Origin: a bacterium
GTDB lineage: Bacteria; SZUA-182
DNA: 14,303 bases
Direction: 5' to 3'
Assembly (NCBI GenBank): GCA_003230635.1
Contig: QIFF01000359.1
Span: 1-14,303 of the forward strand
Shown here: positions 1 through 6,924 of the stretch, piece after piece
Layout: every line of letters starts with the position of its first letter
Position numbering within the stretch: the first letter of the stretch is position 1
Program-made: the position numbers and the translations under genes
The notes under the pieces: model-generated
Seen by the model: only the letters and a program-made list of their open reading frames with translations
Databases searched by the model: none
What the model was told of the DNA's origin: nothing

Positions 1-853
1 CAAATTTAAGCACAATCACTTCTACTTCATCCCCGATCATAAACAACTCAGAAGGGTGGCGCACCCGGCCCCAAGACATATCCGTAACATGCAACAGGCC
101 GTCCATTCCGCCTAAATCCACAAAGGCTCCGTATTCGGTAATGTTCTTGATGATGCCCTTCATGCGTTTACCCTCTTCAAGCTCCTTGAGGATTTCCTGC
201 TTCTTGGCCTTTCTTTCCTCTTCCAAGAGCTGGCGGCGGGAGAGGACAATATTGCCGCGCTTGGCATTCAGCTTGATTACCTTGACCCGTATGGTTTTCC
301 CAATCATTTTGTCCAGGTCTCTTACCGGGCGCAAATCAACCTGGGAACCGGGCAGAAAAGCGGGAACTCCTACATCTACCGTCAAACCCCCTTTAATCTT
401 GCGTGTTACCCGGCCATTGAGCACCTCACCCTTATCATAAGCGCGGCTGATTTCCTGCCAAACCTTAATCTTATTGGCCTTTTCCTTGGAAAGCACTACC
501 AAGCCATCATTATCCTCTTTCTTTTCCAGATAGACCTCAACCTTATCACCAACTTCAAGAGGTTTTTCCGCTTTCAGATCACCAAACTCAGCCAGGGGAA
601 TCGTCCCCTCAGACTTATAGCCCACATCAACTAAAACATCTCCTTTAGTAATCCGTACTACAGTTCCTTCCACCACTTCACCCTCTTCAAAGTTCTTGAG
701 GGTTTCGGCGTAGAGCTGTTCCATCTGGTCAAAATCAAGATCTTCATCAAGCACAGACAGACTAGACTCATCATTTGCCTGCGGAGGGGAAATATCCACC
801 ACCACCGGCTCTTGCAAGGGGTTAGGTTGTCCAGTTAACTCGGTTTGCTCCAT
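1..853 (-). CDS. rpsA: 30S ribosomal protein S1, N-terminal 284 residues (3' end outside the window)
   Basis: Translating the minus strand from the ATG at 853 gives an open frame to the window edge. Ribosomal protein S1 binds mRNA on the small subunit and helps translation initiation. Three S1 (OB-fold) domains are visible at about residues 57-124, 141-206 and 226-284. The third contains YGAFVDLGGMDGLLHVTDMS followed by GRVRHPSEL, very close to E. coli S1 domain 3. The family usually has four to six domains, so roughly half the protein is missing to the left. An acidic N-terminal extension of about 45 residues precedes domain 1, longer than in E. coli. A strong Shine-Dalgarno (AGGAGGAAG on the coding strand) lies just upstream. 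The gene follows ispH by 80 bp on the same strand, an ispH-rpsA order known from several anaerobic lineages, so co-transcription is likely. Confidence 0.95.
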   Translation of the reverse strand, partial: MEQTELTGQPNPLQEPVVVDISPPQANDESSLSVLDEDLDFDQMEQLYAETLKNFEEGEVVEGTVVRITKGDVLVDVGYKSEGTIPLAEFGDLKAEKPLEVGDKVEVYLEKKEDNDGLVVLSKEKANKIKVWQEISRAYDKGEVLNGRVTRKIKGGLTVDVGVPAFLPGSQVDLRPVRDLDKMIGKTIRVKVIKLNAKRGNIVLSRRQLLEEERKAKKQEILKELEEGKRMKGIIKNITEYGAFVDLGGMDGLLHVTDMSWGRVRHPSELFMIGDEVEVIVLKF

Positions 854-877
854 TGCTTAAACTTCCTCCTTTTTTCT

Positions 878-907
878 GGAGTTTCCCCATTGAGATGGAA
901 AAACTCC
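878..907 (-). promoter_or_regulatory. Hairpin in the rpsA leader, between ispH and rpsA
   Basis: On the minus strand GGAGTTTTTCCAT (907-895) pairs with ATGGGGAAACTCC (890-878) around a 4-nt loop. This gives a 13-bp stem with two G-U pairs. It ends a few bases upstream of the rpsA Shine-Dalgarno and is followed by an A-run, not a U-run, so it does not look like an intrinsic terminator. It could be an mRNA processing or stability element, or a site for S1 autoregulation, which is known in Proteobacteria. The function is inference; the stem is seen directly. Confidence 0.5.
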
Positions 908-933
908 AATCGTCAATCTTCAATTATAAAGGG

Positions 934-1773
934 TTAGGCCACCAGCCTCTTTAACTCTTCCACTACCTCAGCAATAATCCAATCAGGGGTAGAGGCCCCG
1001 GCAGAAACACCAACCTCCTTTTTGTCTTTTAACCAGGCCGGCTTGATTTCCTCCGCAGTTTCCAGCAGGTGGCTTGGGGTCACCGTATCCTCGCATATTT
1101 TGGCCAGGCGAGTGGTATTAGCACTGTTACGCCCACCTACAATTAACATCAAATCCGCTTGGCGGGCTAAATCCAGGGTGGCCTTCTGACGCACTATGGT
1201 AGCACCGCAAATAGTGTTGAATATTTTTAGCTCGTTTACGGATTCGAGGAGCTCATCTACAATTCGTATAAAATTCTTCAAAGTCTGAGTGGTTTGAGCA
1301 ATTACTCCCACCTTGACTTTCAGGTGCAGCTTTTTAACATCCTCAGGGTTGACAACTACCAGAATATTCCCTCCGGAGTGTCCCTCAATCCCCTGGACTT
1401 CCGGATGCTTGCGGTCACCCACAAATACAATCTGATAGCCCTCTTTTTTTAGCAAGGCCGCATAACTCTGGGCCTTTTTCACAAAGGGACAGGTAGCATC
1501 AACTATGGTTAATCCCTTGGACTTAGCCTCCGTTAAAATCCGGGGGTGAAGCCCATGAGAACGCACTATTAAGGTGCCTTCCTTGACTTTTTTGAGGCTA
1601 TTAATAACCTCAACCCCGGCGTCTTTTAATTTCCGCACTACTTGAGGATTGTGAATCAGCGGTCCCAGAGTAAACACCCGCCCCCGACAAGAGGCAGCGG
1701 TTTCAAAGGCCAACTTGGTAGCCCGCTGTACCCCAAAACAAAAGCCAGCCTTTTCAATCACTCTGACGCGCAA
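934..1773 (-). CDS. ispH: 4-hydroxy-3-methylbut-2-enyl diphosphate reductase (IspH/LytB)
   Basis: This 279-residue protein catalyses the last step of the MEP isoprenoid pathway, reducing HMBPP to IPP and DMAPP with a [4Fe-4S] cluster in the cytoplasm. The three cluster cysteines are present: C12 in GFCFGV, C95 in DATCPFV and C189 in NTICGATIVRQ. HPEVQGIEGHS (from about residue 123) and AQTTQT (from about 159), and the C-terminal SAGASTPDWII, match the family, and the length is normal for a single-domain IspH. The start is TTG at 1773, chosen because AGGAGG (minus strand, about 1785-1779) sits 5-6 nt upstream and residues before C12 align with the family; an in-frame GTG four codons later is too far from that site. 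The variant NTICGAT replaces the common DTICYAT. It is followed by rpsA on the same strand. Confidence 0.96.
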   Translation of the reverse strand: MRVRVIEKAGFCFGVQRATKLAFETAASCRGRVFTLGPLIHNPQVVRKLKDAGVEVINSLKKVKEGTLIVRSHGLHPRILTEAKSKGLTIVDATCPFVKKAQSYAALLKKEGYQIVFVGDRKHPEVQGIEGHSGGNILVVVNPEDVKKLHLKVKVGVIAQTTQTLKNFIRIVDELLESVNELKIFNTICGATIVRQKATLDLARQADLMLIVGGRNSANTTRLAKICEDTVTPSHLLETAEEIKPAWLKDKKEVGVSAGASTPDWIIAEVVEELKRLVA

Positions 1774-1836
1774 TCCAACCTCCTAAAGCAAAATACTCTA
1801 TCACGTTTACCAATAAAGTGCAAGCAAATTGTTCTA

Positions 1837-2013
1837 CCCAAATCCACCACCTGGTCTGAGAACAAAGGCTGTTCAGAAAGGTTCAGGGCAAGGCGCCGAG
1901 CCGACTTGAGCGCAGGCGTAGCAAGGCTACGTTGAGCATCAAATCGGTGAAGGCAACGCAGCCTCTGGGCCTTTCTGGACAGCCGACTTCCAGAATTAGG
2001 TGGTGGATTTGGG
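1837..2013. repeat. 177-bp nested palindromic element (MITE-like or fold-back repeat)
   Basis: The outer arms are a perfect 16-bp inverted repeat, CCCAAATCCACCACCT (1837-1852) and AGGTGGTGGATTTGGG (1998-2013). Inside them GGCTGTTCAGAAAGG (1867-1881) pairs with CCTTTCTGGACAGCC (1970-1984) with one G-U pair. The centre is a perfect hairpin CGTAGC-AAG-GCTACG (1917-1931). All three levels share one axis near 1924-1925, so the whole element can fold on itself. It carries no credible ORF. TCTACCC occurs at 1833-1839 and 2015-2021, a possible but imprecise target duplication, since the first copy overlaps the left arm. It may be a non-autonomous mobile repeat, and it could also isolate the divergent ispH and nfnA transcription units. 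Confidence 0.75.
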
Positions 2014-2102
2014 GTCTACCCCCAAAATAGACATTGGTTTGAGCAGAACCCCCTTTTTGAACAGGAGTAGGGTCTGTTGTATCATTGCCTTACCTCGAAA
2101 AC

Positions 2103-2131
2103 TTGCTTTTTTGAAGCAAACAGGATATTAT
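2103..2131 (+). promoter_or_regulatory. Candidate sigma-70-type promoter for nfnA
   Basis: TTGCTT at 2103-2108 (4 of 6 to TTGACA, counting the TTG and one other position generously) is followed by exactly 17 nt and TATTAT at 2126-2131 (5 of 6 to TATAAT). It lies about 105 bp upstream of the nfnA start codon, in the only non-repeat part of the divergent spacer. TTGCTT also pairs with AAGCAA at 2114-2119, so this stretch can form a small hairpin. No regulator site is evident. Motif resemblance only. Confidence 0.35.
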
Positions 2132-2238
2132 ATCATCCCGTTTAGGTGTTGCCAGGAGGGGTTACTTCTATTCAAGATACCCTCAATAGATGACGGCCAA
2201 GTAACTTCACAACCAGTTAAAGCGAGGAGCAGTTGAGT

Positions 2239-3075
2239 ATGGCAAAAATTGAAGTTAAAAGGGTTCTGGCCCCGGGCTGCACCCTGTTCGAGGTCCAAGC
2301 CCCTTTTATCGCCAAAAAGGCCAAAGCGGGGCAATTTATCATCCTGCGGGTTGCCGAAGAGGGAGAGCGTATCCCTTTGACTATTGCTGATTCCGACCCC
2401 CAGACGGGGCTAATCACCATTATCTTCCAGGAAGTGGGCGAAACCAGCGCCAAGCTGGCAAGACTCAATGAAGGGGATGACATTCCGGATTTCGTCGGCC
2501 CCCTGGGGCAACCCACCCATATAGAGAACTTCGGCAGCGTGGTCTGTATTGGCGGGGGCATCGGAGCCGCTCCGGTTCTGCCCATTATCAAGGCTTTCAA
2601 GGCGGTCGGCAACGAGGTAATTACCATCCTGGGAGCACGCAACAAAGAAATGCTCATTTTAGAAGATGAACTGAAAGCAGCCGGCAGTGAACTTATTGTT
2701 TGTACCGATGACGGCTCTTACGGTCGCGAGTGTTTGGTTACCGAGCCTTTGTGGGAAATGATTGAGAAAGGCAAAAAAATCGGCCTGGTGGTAGCCATCG
2801 GCCCCTTGGTAATGATGCAGGCGGTTTGCCATGTAACTAAAGACCACAACTTGCCGACTTATGTAAGCCTGAACCCGATTATGGTGGACGGAACCGGGAT
2901 GTGCGGCGCCTGCCGGGTAACCGTGGACGGAACGACCAAGTTTGTCTGCGTTGACGGCCCGGAGTTTGACGGCCACCTGGTGGATTTTGCGGAATTAAAA
3001 ATGCGCCAGCGTATTTATCTAAGCGAAGAAAAAATTGCCTACAACGATTACAAGCAAACCTGCGGGCGGTGTTGA
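2239..3075 (+). CDS. nfnA: NfnA-type ferredoxin-NAD(P)+ reductase subunit alpha (FNR-like)
   Basis: This 278-residue flavoprotein subunit has an FAD-binding beta-barrel, an NAD(H)-binding domain and a C-terminal [2Fe-2S] site. In NfnAB complexes it takes electrons from NADH, and NfnB handles ferredoxin and NADPH. Seen here are IPLTIADSD for flavin binding (about 45-53), CIGGGIGAAPVLP (about 103-115) for nucleotide binding, and the cluster motif MVDGTGMCGACR with C222 and C225 and a third cysteine at C237. A further CGRC closes the chain. Start: ATG 2239 is 9 nt after AGGAG (2225-2229); an in-frame TTG at 2233 is only 3 nt from it and was not used. The same fold serves as sulfide dehydrogenase beta subunit, but the GltD-like partner at 5260-6708 favours Nfn. 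The partner normally follows directly; here 2.2 kb intervenes. Confidence 0.88.
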   Translation: MAKIEVKRVLAPGCTLFEVQAPFIAKKAKAGQFIILRVAEEGERIPLTIADSDPQTGLITIIFQEVGETSAKLARLNEGDDIPDFVGPLGQPTHIENFGSVVCIGGGIGAAPVLPIIKAFKAVGNEVITILGARNKEMLILEDELKAAGSELIVCTDDGSYGRECLVTEPLWEMIEKGKKIGLVVAIGPLVMMQAVCHVTKDHNLPTYVSLNPIMVDGTGMCGACRVTVDGTTKFVCVDGPEFDGHLVDFAELKMRQRIYLSEEKIAYNDYKQTCGRC

Positions 3076-3108
3076 GGTTTCTCCTGCATGTAGTGGAGGT
3101 GAGGAAAT

Positions 3109-3279
3109 ATGAAACAAGCAACGGTAAGACTTCCCCTGACCGAATACGAAGATATGCTGGAGTATATGGAAAGGCTGCGGGAAACGATAGAAGTTCTATC
3201 CAGCAAGGAAACGGTAAAGAAGTTAAATAGCGCCTTGAGCAGAATTGAAGCAGGGGAATTTTTGAGCAAGAACCCATGA
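3109..3279 (+). CDS. Small antitoxin-like protein (56 residues), solitary
   Basis: An ATG at 3109 preceded by a very strong Shine-Dalgarno (GGAGGTGAGG, 3095-3104) opens a 56-residue frame ending in TGA at 3277-3279. The sequence begins MKQATVRLPLTEYEDMLEYM and ends EAGEFLSKNP. It is charged and predicted helical, and resembles the C-terminal half of Phd/YefM-type antitoxins (a segment like LTEYEDMLEYMERL, then a helix ending in an IEAGE-like stretch). That family link is by eye and tentative; it could equally be an unrelated small regulator. No toxin-sized ORF follows: the next gene is a secreted PEP-CTERM protein. It starts 33 bp after nfnA and probably shares its transcript. The ribosome site and the codon structure make it very likely translated. 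Confidence 0.65.
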   Translation: MKQATVRLPLTEYEDMLEYMERLRETIEVLSSKETVKKLNSALSRIEAGEFLSKNP

Positions 3280-3291
3280 AAACCAAGTAGT

Positions 3292-3309
3292 TGCCCCATT
3301 TATGGGGCA
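3292..3309 (+). promoter_or_regulatory. Small hairpin upstream of the PEP-CTERM gene
   Basis: TGCCCCA (3292-3298) and TGGGGCA (3303-3309) form a perfect 7-bp stem with a TTTA loop, 12 bp after the antitoxin-like stop and 49 bp before the PEP-CTERM start codon. No U-run follows, so it is not a standard terminator. It could be a weak attenuator or a processing site in the leader. I do not recognise a known riboswitch in the following 50 nt. Confidence 0.35.
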
Positions 3310-3358
3310 GACCTTTGATAAACCAGATAACACCCCGGGGGGAAAAGGAGGAAAGGAA

Positions 3359-5083
3359 ATGAGTTTAAAGCAATTCAGAGGGCTAGGAGTTATTCTTTGC
3401 GCATTATTTTTGTTAACATCCTCACCGGCCCAGGCGGCGGATACAACCTGGACAGGGGGCAGCGGTGACTGGAATGTGCCGGGAAACTGGGATGCCGGTG
3501 TGCCGGGAGCGGGATACAATGCCTATCTGACCCACTCTGACGCCCTTGACAGAACAGTCTCTTACATCTCTCCCAGCCTCGTCCCTCTCGATACCTTGAC
3601 AATTAATGTCACCGGAGGACTAGGAGGGACAATGACCCTCTCGCAGGGACAAGATTCCCTCTCGGCCAATTACGAATACATCGGGCTCCACGGCACGGGC
3701 GATTTCACCCAGAGCGGGGGGACGCACACGGTGGGCAGCTACCTCTTCCTGGGCATTAGCTCCGACGGCAGCGGCGGCTATAATTTAAGCGGCGGCAGCC
3801 TCTCGGGCAATTACGAATACATCGGCAACTCCGGCACGGGCGACTTCACCCAGAGCGGGGGGACGCATACGGTGGGCAACAGCCTCGCCCTGGGCCGTCA
3901 CTTCGGCTCCAATGGAAGTTATGATTTAAGCAACGGCGACCTCATGGTCGGCGGAGCTACATACATCGGCAAGTCCGGCACGGGGGCCTTCACCCAGACC
4001 GGGGGGACGCACACGGTGGGCGGCAACCTCTACCTGGGTGATGGCGGCAGCGGAACCTACGACTTAATTAACGGTGATCTAACGGTTGCTAGTAATGAAT
4101 ACATCGGCAATGGCGGCATGGCAACTTTTTTCCAAAGCGGGGGAACGCATGCAGTCCTTGGCAACGAAGTCATAACCGGCAATTACGCCCTGGCCGGGGG
4201 GGGTCATTCGGTTGCCGGTGCCGAAGCCATGGATGGCCTGTACGCCCAGGACGGGGGGAATCATGTGGTTGGCGGTACCGAAACCATCTCAGGCATTTAC
4301 GACCTGTCCGGGGGAACTTATTCGGTTACCGGCACTATTACCAATATCGGCACCCTCAATTACTCCGGAGGAGATCTCACTGCGGACATCACTAACGCCG
4401 GCGGCTTCAACCTGAGCGGAAGCGGCACGCGCACGGTTACTGGGGATGTAACCAACGACGCCGGCGCTACCATCAAAGTCACCAATACCACCGCTGTTTT
4501 TACCGGCACTTTTACCAACAATGGAGCTTACATCAGCGATCCCTCCGACAACTATTTTGCCGACTTAGCAATCGGCGCGGACGGCTATCTGGCAGGCGGG
4601 GCCGGGGATACTTTTCATATAAGCGGTGACCTTACCAGTTCCAGCGCCCAGGCCGCCCTCTGGGATACGGCGGGGGCCTCGCTGTTGTTCACCGGATCCA
4701 GTGTACATGACTTTAGCCTGACTGGTTTGGAGATGGGAGCATCCCCAGATGGGTATGTGGATAATTTTGCTTGGGGAAGTATTTTTATGGACAGTCTTTC
4801 CGGCCTTAACCTCCTGGGAACTCCAGGCCTCAACGCCCTCTATGTGGGAGCTTTCCAACTGGAAGACGAGTTGCTTCAAATCGCCTCCATCACAGGCAAT
4901 GGCCTGAACATCTACTACAAACCCTGGTTAGCGGAAAACGCCTATTTACTCAGCAGCACCTATGCTCTAGCCGGGGGCGGAGAACTTGCTCCCGTTCCTG
5001 AGCCGGCCAGCCTGTTCCTTTTAGGGAGTGGATTATTTGGTTTGCTGGGATTTAAGAGGAAGTCCGGGCAGGAAACAGCTTAA
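3359..5083 (+). CDS. PEP-CTERM sorted extracellular beta-repeat protein
   Basis: This 574-residue protein is exported and anchored or processed at its C-terminus by an exosortase. It has a signal peptide (positive MSLKQFR, hydrophobic core to about residue 20, cleavage likely after SSPAQA). A WTGGSGDWNVPGNWDAGVPG motif follows at about 31-50, typical of autotransporter-like and PEP-CTERM surface proteins. Four imperfect repeats of about 46-48 residues (units near nt 3668, 3812, 3956 and 4094) share YIG..GTG.FTQSGGTHTVG, and a Gly/Thr/Ser-rich beta-helix-like body comes after. The tail is PVPEPASLFLLGSGLFGLLG then FKRK, with PEP at 547-549, one membrane helix and a basic end. Start: ATG 3359 lies 7 nt after AGGAGG (3346-3351); the longer frame from 3302 would put 19 residues before the signal peptide. 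PEP-CTERM proteins are often tied to exopolysaccharide and biofilm; no exosortase is in the window. It separates nfnA from nfnB. Confidence 0.9.
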   Translation: MSLKQFRGLGVILCALFLLTSSPAQAADTTWTGGSGDWNVPGNWDAGVPGAGYNAYLTHSDALDRTVSYISPSLVPLDTLTINVTGGLGGTMTLSQGQDSLSANYEYIGLHGTGDFTQSGGTHTVGSYLFLGISSDGSGGYNLSGGSLSGNYEYIGNSGTGDFTQSGGTHTVGNSLALGRHFGSNGSYDLSNGDLMVGGATYIGKSGTGAFTQTGGTHTVGGNLYLGDGGSGTYDLINGDLTVASNEYIGNGGMATFFQSGGTHAVLGNEVITGNYALAGGGHSVAGAEAMDGLYAQDGGNHVVGGTETISGIYDLSGGTYSVTGTITNIGTLNYSGGDLTADITNAGGFNLSGSGTRTVTGDVTNDAGATIKVTNTTAVFTGTFTNNGAYISDPSDNYFADLAIGADGYLAGGAGDTFHISGDLTSSSAQAALWDTAGASLLFTGSSVHDFSLTGLEMGASPDGYVDNFAWGSIFMDSLSGLNLLGTPGLNALYVGAFQLEDELLQIASITGNGLNIYYKPWLAENAYLLSSTYALAGGGELAPVPEPASLFLLGSGLFGLLGFKRKSGQETA

Positions 5084-5228
5084 GGGCACCTTGCAAAATG
5101 GCCTTTTCGCCCAATATCTGCGTTATGCTCAAAATTTAATCCTCGGAATATCAAACATATGCCTGCGGTTAAATTTTTCGCATGCCTTGATCTTGAACGA
5201 AAATGCTTATTTTTCAAGGTACCCTTAA
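5080..5228. repeat. 149-bp imperfect palindromic element overlapping the PEP-CTERM stop
   Basis: The ends TTAAGGGCACCTTGCAAAAT (from 5080) and ATTTTTCAAGGTACCCTTAA (to 5228) are inverted repeats with two mismatches. The similarity continues inward: AAAATTTAATCC... on the left matches AAAATTTAACCG... on the complement of the right, with TTTTCG and ATGC blocks in the same order and about one gap over 70 nt. The left arm contains the stop codon of the preceding gene. It resembles non-coding fold-back repeats found between genes in many uncultured anaerobes (from memory, not searched). It could form a long RNA hairpin between the PEP-CTERM gene and nfnB and reduce read-through. No transposase or real ORF is inside. 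Confidence 0.72.
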
Positions 5229-5259
5229 ATCAATATGTTAGTAAAGAGAAAGGAAGAAA

Positions 5260-6708
5260 ATGAGCCAAGAGACGCCTAAAAAACCACACCCCTCTAAGCT
5301 GCCGCGCAGTGATATGCCGCGTCAGGACCCCAAGGTCAGAGCACATAACTTTGACGAGGTAGCTTTGGGTTATAGTAAGGAACTGGCTCTCCAAGAGGCC
5401 AGTCGCTGCATTGAGTGCAAGAAAAAGCCCTGTGTGGCCGGCTGCCCGGTTGAAGTTGACATTCCCGGTTTTATCGGCTTGATTAAACGGGAGGATTTTC
5501 TGGGCGCAATCCACAAGATTAAGGAAACTAACAGCTTACCTGCGGTCTGCGGCCGGGTTTGCCCCCAGGAAGACCAGTGTGAAAAGCTCTGTACCCTGGG
5601 AATTAAGGGGGAACCGGTGGCTGTCGGGCGACTGGAGCGCTTTGTGGCTGATTATGAACTAACTCAGGGAAAAGTCAATCTGCCAGAGCGTAAACCATCT
5701 ACCGGGAAGAAGGTGGCTGTGGTCGGCTCCGGGCCTTCCGGCCTGACCGTGGCCGGGGATTTGGCTAAGCTGGGGCATGAGGTAACAATCTTTGAAGCCC
5801 TGCATAAGGCCGGGGGAGTGTTGGTCTATGGGATTCCCGAATTTCGCCTGCCGAAAAACATGGTGCAAAACGAAGTAAACTATGTAACCGGCCTGGGGGT
5901 GGAGCTTAAATGCAACTTCGTAATCGGCAAAACTATGACCGTGGATGAGCTGATGGAGGAAGCCGCTTACGATGCGATCTATCTGGGCAACGGCGCCGGT
6001 TTGCCCTATTTCATGAACATTCCCGGGGAAAACCTGAACGGGGTCTATTCGGCTAACGAGTTTCTCACCCGTTCAAACTTGATGAAGGCTTATCTTTTTC
6101 CCAAATATGATACCCCGATTAAATATGGAAAGCGCGTGGCGGTAATCGGCGGGGGGAACGTGGCCATGGATTCGGCGCGCACCGCCCTGCGCCTGGGGGC
6201 GGAAGAGGTCTATATCGTCTATCGCCGTTCCCATACCGAATTACCCGCTAGAGCGGAGGAAGTGGAAAACGCTGAGGAAGAAGGGGTTATTTTTAAGCTG
6301 CTTACCAACCCCACCGCCATTTTGGGCGATGAGAATAACTGGGTGCAGAAATTACGATGTCTGCAAATGAAACTGGGAGAGCCGGATGATTCAGGCCGGC
6401 GGCGCCCGATTCCCATTGAAGGCTCCGAGTTTGAAATCCCGGTGGATACGGTAGTGATTGCCATTGGACAGGGAGCCAATCCCCTGGTGGCCTCTACCAC
6501 CACAAATTTAAAAACCAACAAGTGGGGTTATATCGTTACCGACGAGCGCACCGGCCAGACCAGCCGCCCAGGCGTCTTCGCCGGAGGGGACATCGTTACC
6601 GGAGCAGCTACGGTAATCCTGGCTATGGGAGCGGGCAGGGTGGCGGCTGCCAGCATTGACCGCTATTTGCGGGGTGAGCCGTTGGTGGCGGAAGAAGCAG
6701 GCGTCTAG
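5260..6708 (+). CDS. nfnB: NfnB-type NADPH-ferredoxin oxidoreductase, GltD-like subunit
   Basis: This 482-residue protein belongs to the glutamate-synthase small-chain (GltD) family. With NfnA it would form NADH-dependent reduced ferredoxin:NADP+ oxidoreductase, a flavin-based electron-bifurcating enzyme of the anaerobic cytoplasm. Two N-terminal [4Fe-4S] motifs are visible: C50, C53, C58, C62 and C97, C101, C107, C111, with E104 in PQEDQC, where Nfn enzymes use a Glu ligand. FAD binding is VGSGPSG (155-161). The NADPH site is IGGGNVAMDS (296-305) followed by YRRSHTELPAR. A GGDIVTGAATVILAMG motif closes the flavin site. Start: ATG 5260 after AAAGGAAG. It could instead be a GltD, but no large glutamate synthase chain is present and nfnA is nearby. 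Its C-terminal 30 codons are duplicated in diverged form at 6925-7017. Confidence 0.9.
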   Translation: MSQETPKKPHPSKLPRSDMPRQDPKVRAHNFDEVALGYSKELALQEASRCIECKKKPCVAGCPVEVDIPGFIGLIKREDFLGAIHKIKETNSLPAVCGRVCPQEDQCEKLCTLGIKGEPVAVGRLERFVADYELTQGKVNLPERKPSTGKKVAVVGSGPSGLTVAGDLAKLGHEVTIFEALHKAGGVLVYGIPEFRLPKNMVQNEVNYVTGLGVELKCNFVIGKTMTVDELMEEAAYDAIYLGNGAGLPYFMNIPGENLNGVYSANEFLTRSNLMKAYLFPKYDTPIKYGKRVAVIGGGNVAMDSARTALRLGAEEVYIVYRRSHTELPARAEEVENAEEEGVIFKLLTNPTAILGDENNWVQKLRCLQMKLGEPDDSGRRRPIPIEGSEFEIPVDTVVIAIGQGANPLVASTTTNLKTNKWGYIVTDERTGQTSRPGVFAGGDIVTGAATVILAMGAGRVAAASIDRYLRGEPLVAEEAGV

Positions 6709-6730
6709 GAAACAGCTTAGCCACAGTTAT

Positions 6731-6821
6731 CTCCTCCCCCCTCGCGGGGGAGGATTAAGGTGGGGGGACAAACGTCGCTCAATCACCCCCACCCTAGCCC
6801 TCCCCCATCCAAGGGGGAGGG
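6731..6821. repeat. Clover-type palindromic repeat, copy 1
   Basis: Two terminal hairpins flank a central stem. Hairpin one is TCCTCCCCC/GGGGGAGGA (6732-6740 with 6746-6754, loop CTCGC). The central stem is GGTGGGGG (6759-6766) with CCCCCACC (6786-6793). Hairpin two is CCCTCCCCC/GGGGGAGGG (6798-6806 with 6813-6821, loop ATCCAA). All three stems are perfect. The same design with related sequence occurs inverted at 9019-9113. It begins about 22 bp after the nfnB stop. It may end or stabilise the nfnB transcript, but no U-run follows. Confidence 0.75.
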
Positions 6822-6842
6822 TAGAAGGCCGATTCTTCAGTG

Positions 6843-6924
6843 GTAGGTTGGGTTGAATAACATGAAACCCAACAAACAGCAAGCAATTTAACTTGTTGAC
6901 TTTCGCAAGCTCAACCCAACCTAC
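6843..6924. repeat. 82-bp inverted-repeat element with GTAGGTTGGGTTGA ends
   Basis: GTAGGTTGGGTTGA (6843-6856) and TCAACCCAACCTAC (6911-6924) are perfect 14-bp inverted repeats. The interior (AACATGAAACCCAACAA...) has a second AACCCAAC-type block. Similar GTAGGTTGGGTT...AACCCAAC repeats are common between genes in many bacterial genomes (from memory). The right arm stops exactly where similarity to the nfnB 3' end begins at 6925. No clear target duplication is visible. Confidence 0.7.

Noticed and set aside
141..440. Plus-strand 99-residue ORF
   Set aside because: It is the opposite strand of the rpsA coding region, whose three S1 domains are clear.
1642..1935. Plus-strand 97-residue ORF across ispH and the spacer
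   Set aside because: It is antisense to ispH and then runs into the palindromic element; composition is unlike a protein.
3667..4150. Possible CRISPR or tandem non-coding repeat
   Set aside because: The repeats are about 141 bp, imperfect, in frame and encode the beta-repeat units of the PEP-CTERM protein.
5028..5228. Plus-strand 66-residue ORF at the end of the PEP-CTERM gene
   Set aside because: It is out of frame with the PEP-CTERM tail and otherwise covers the palindromic element.
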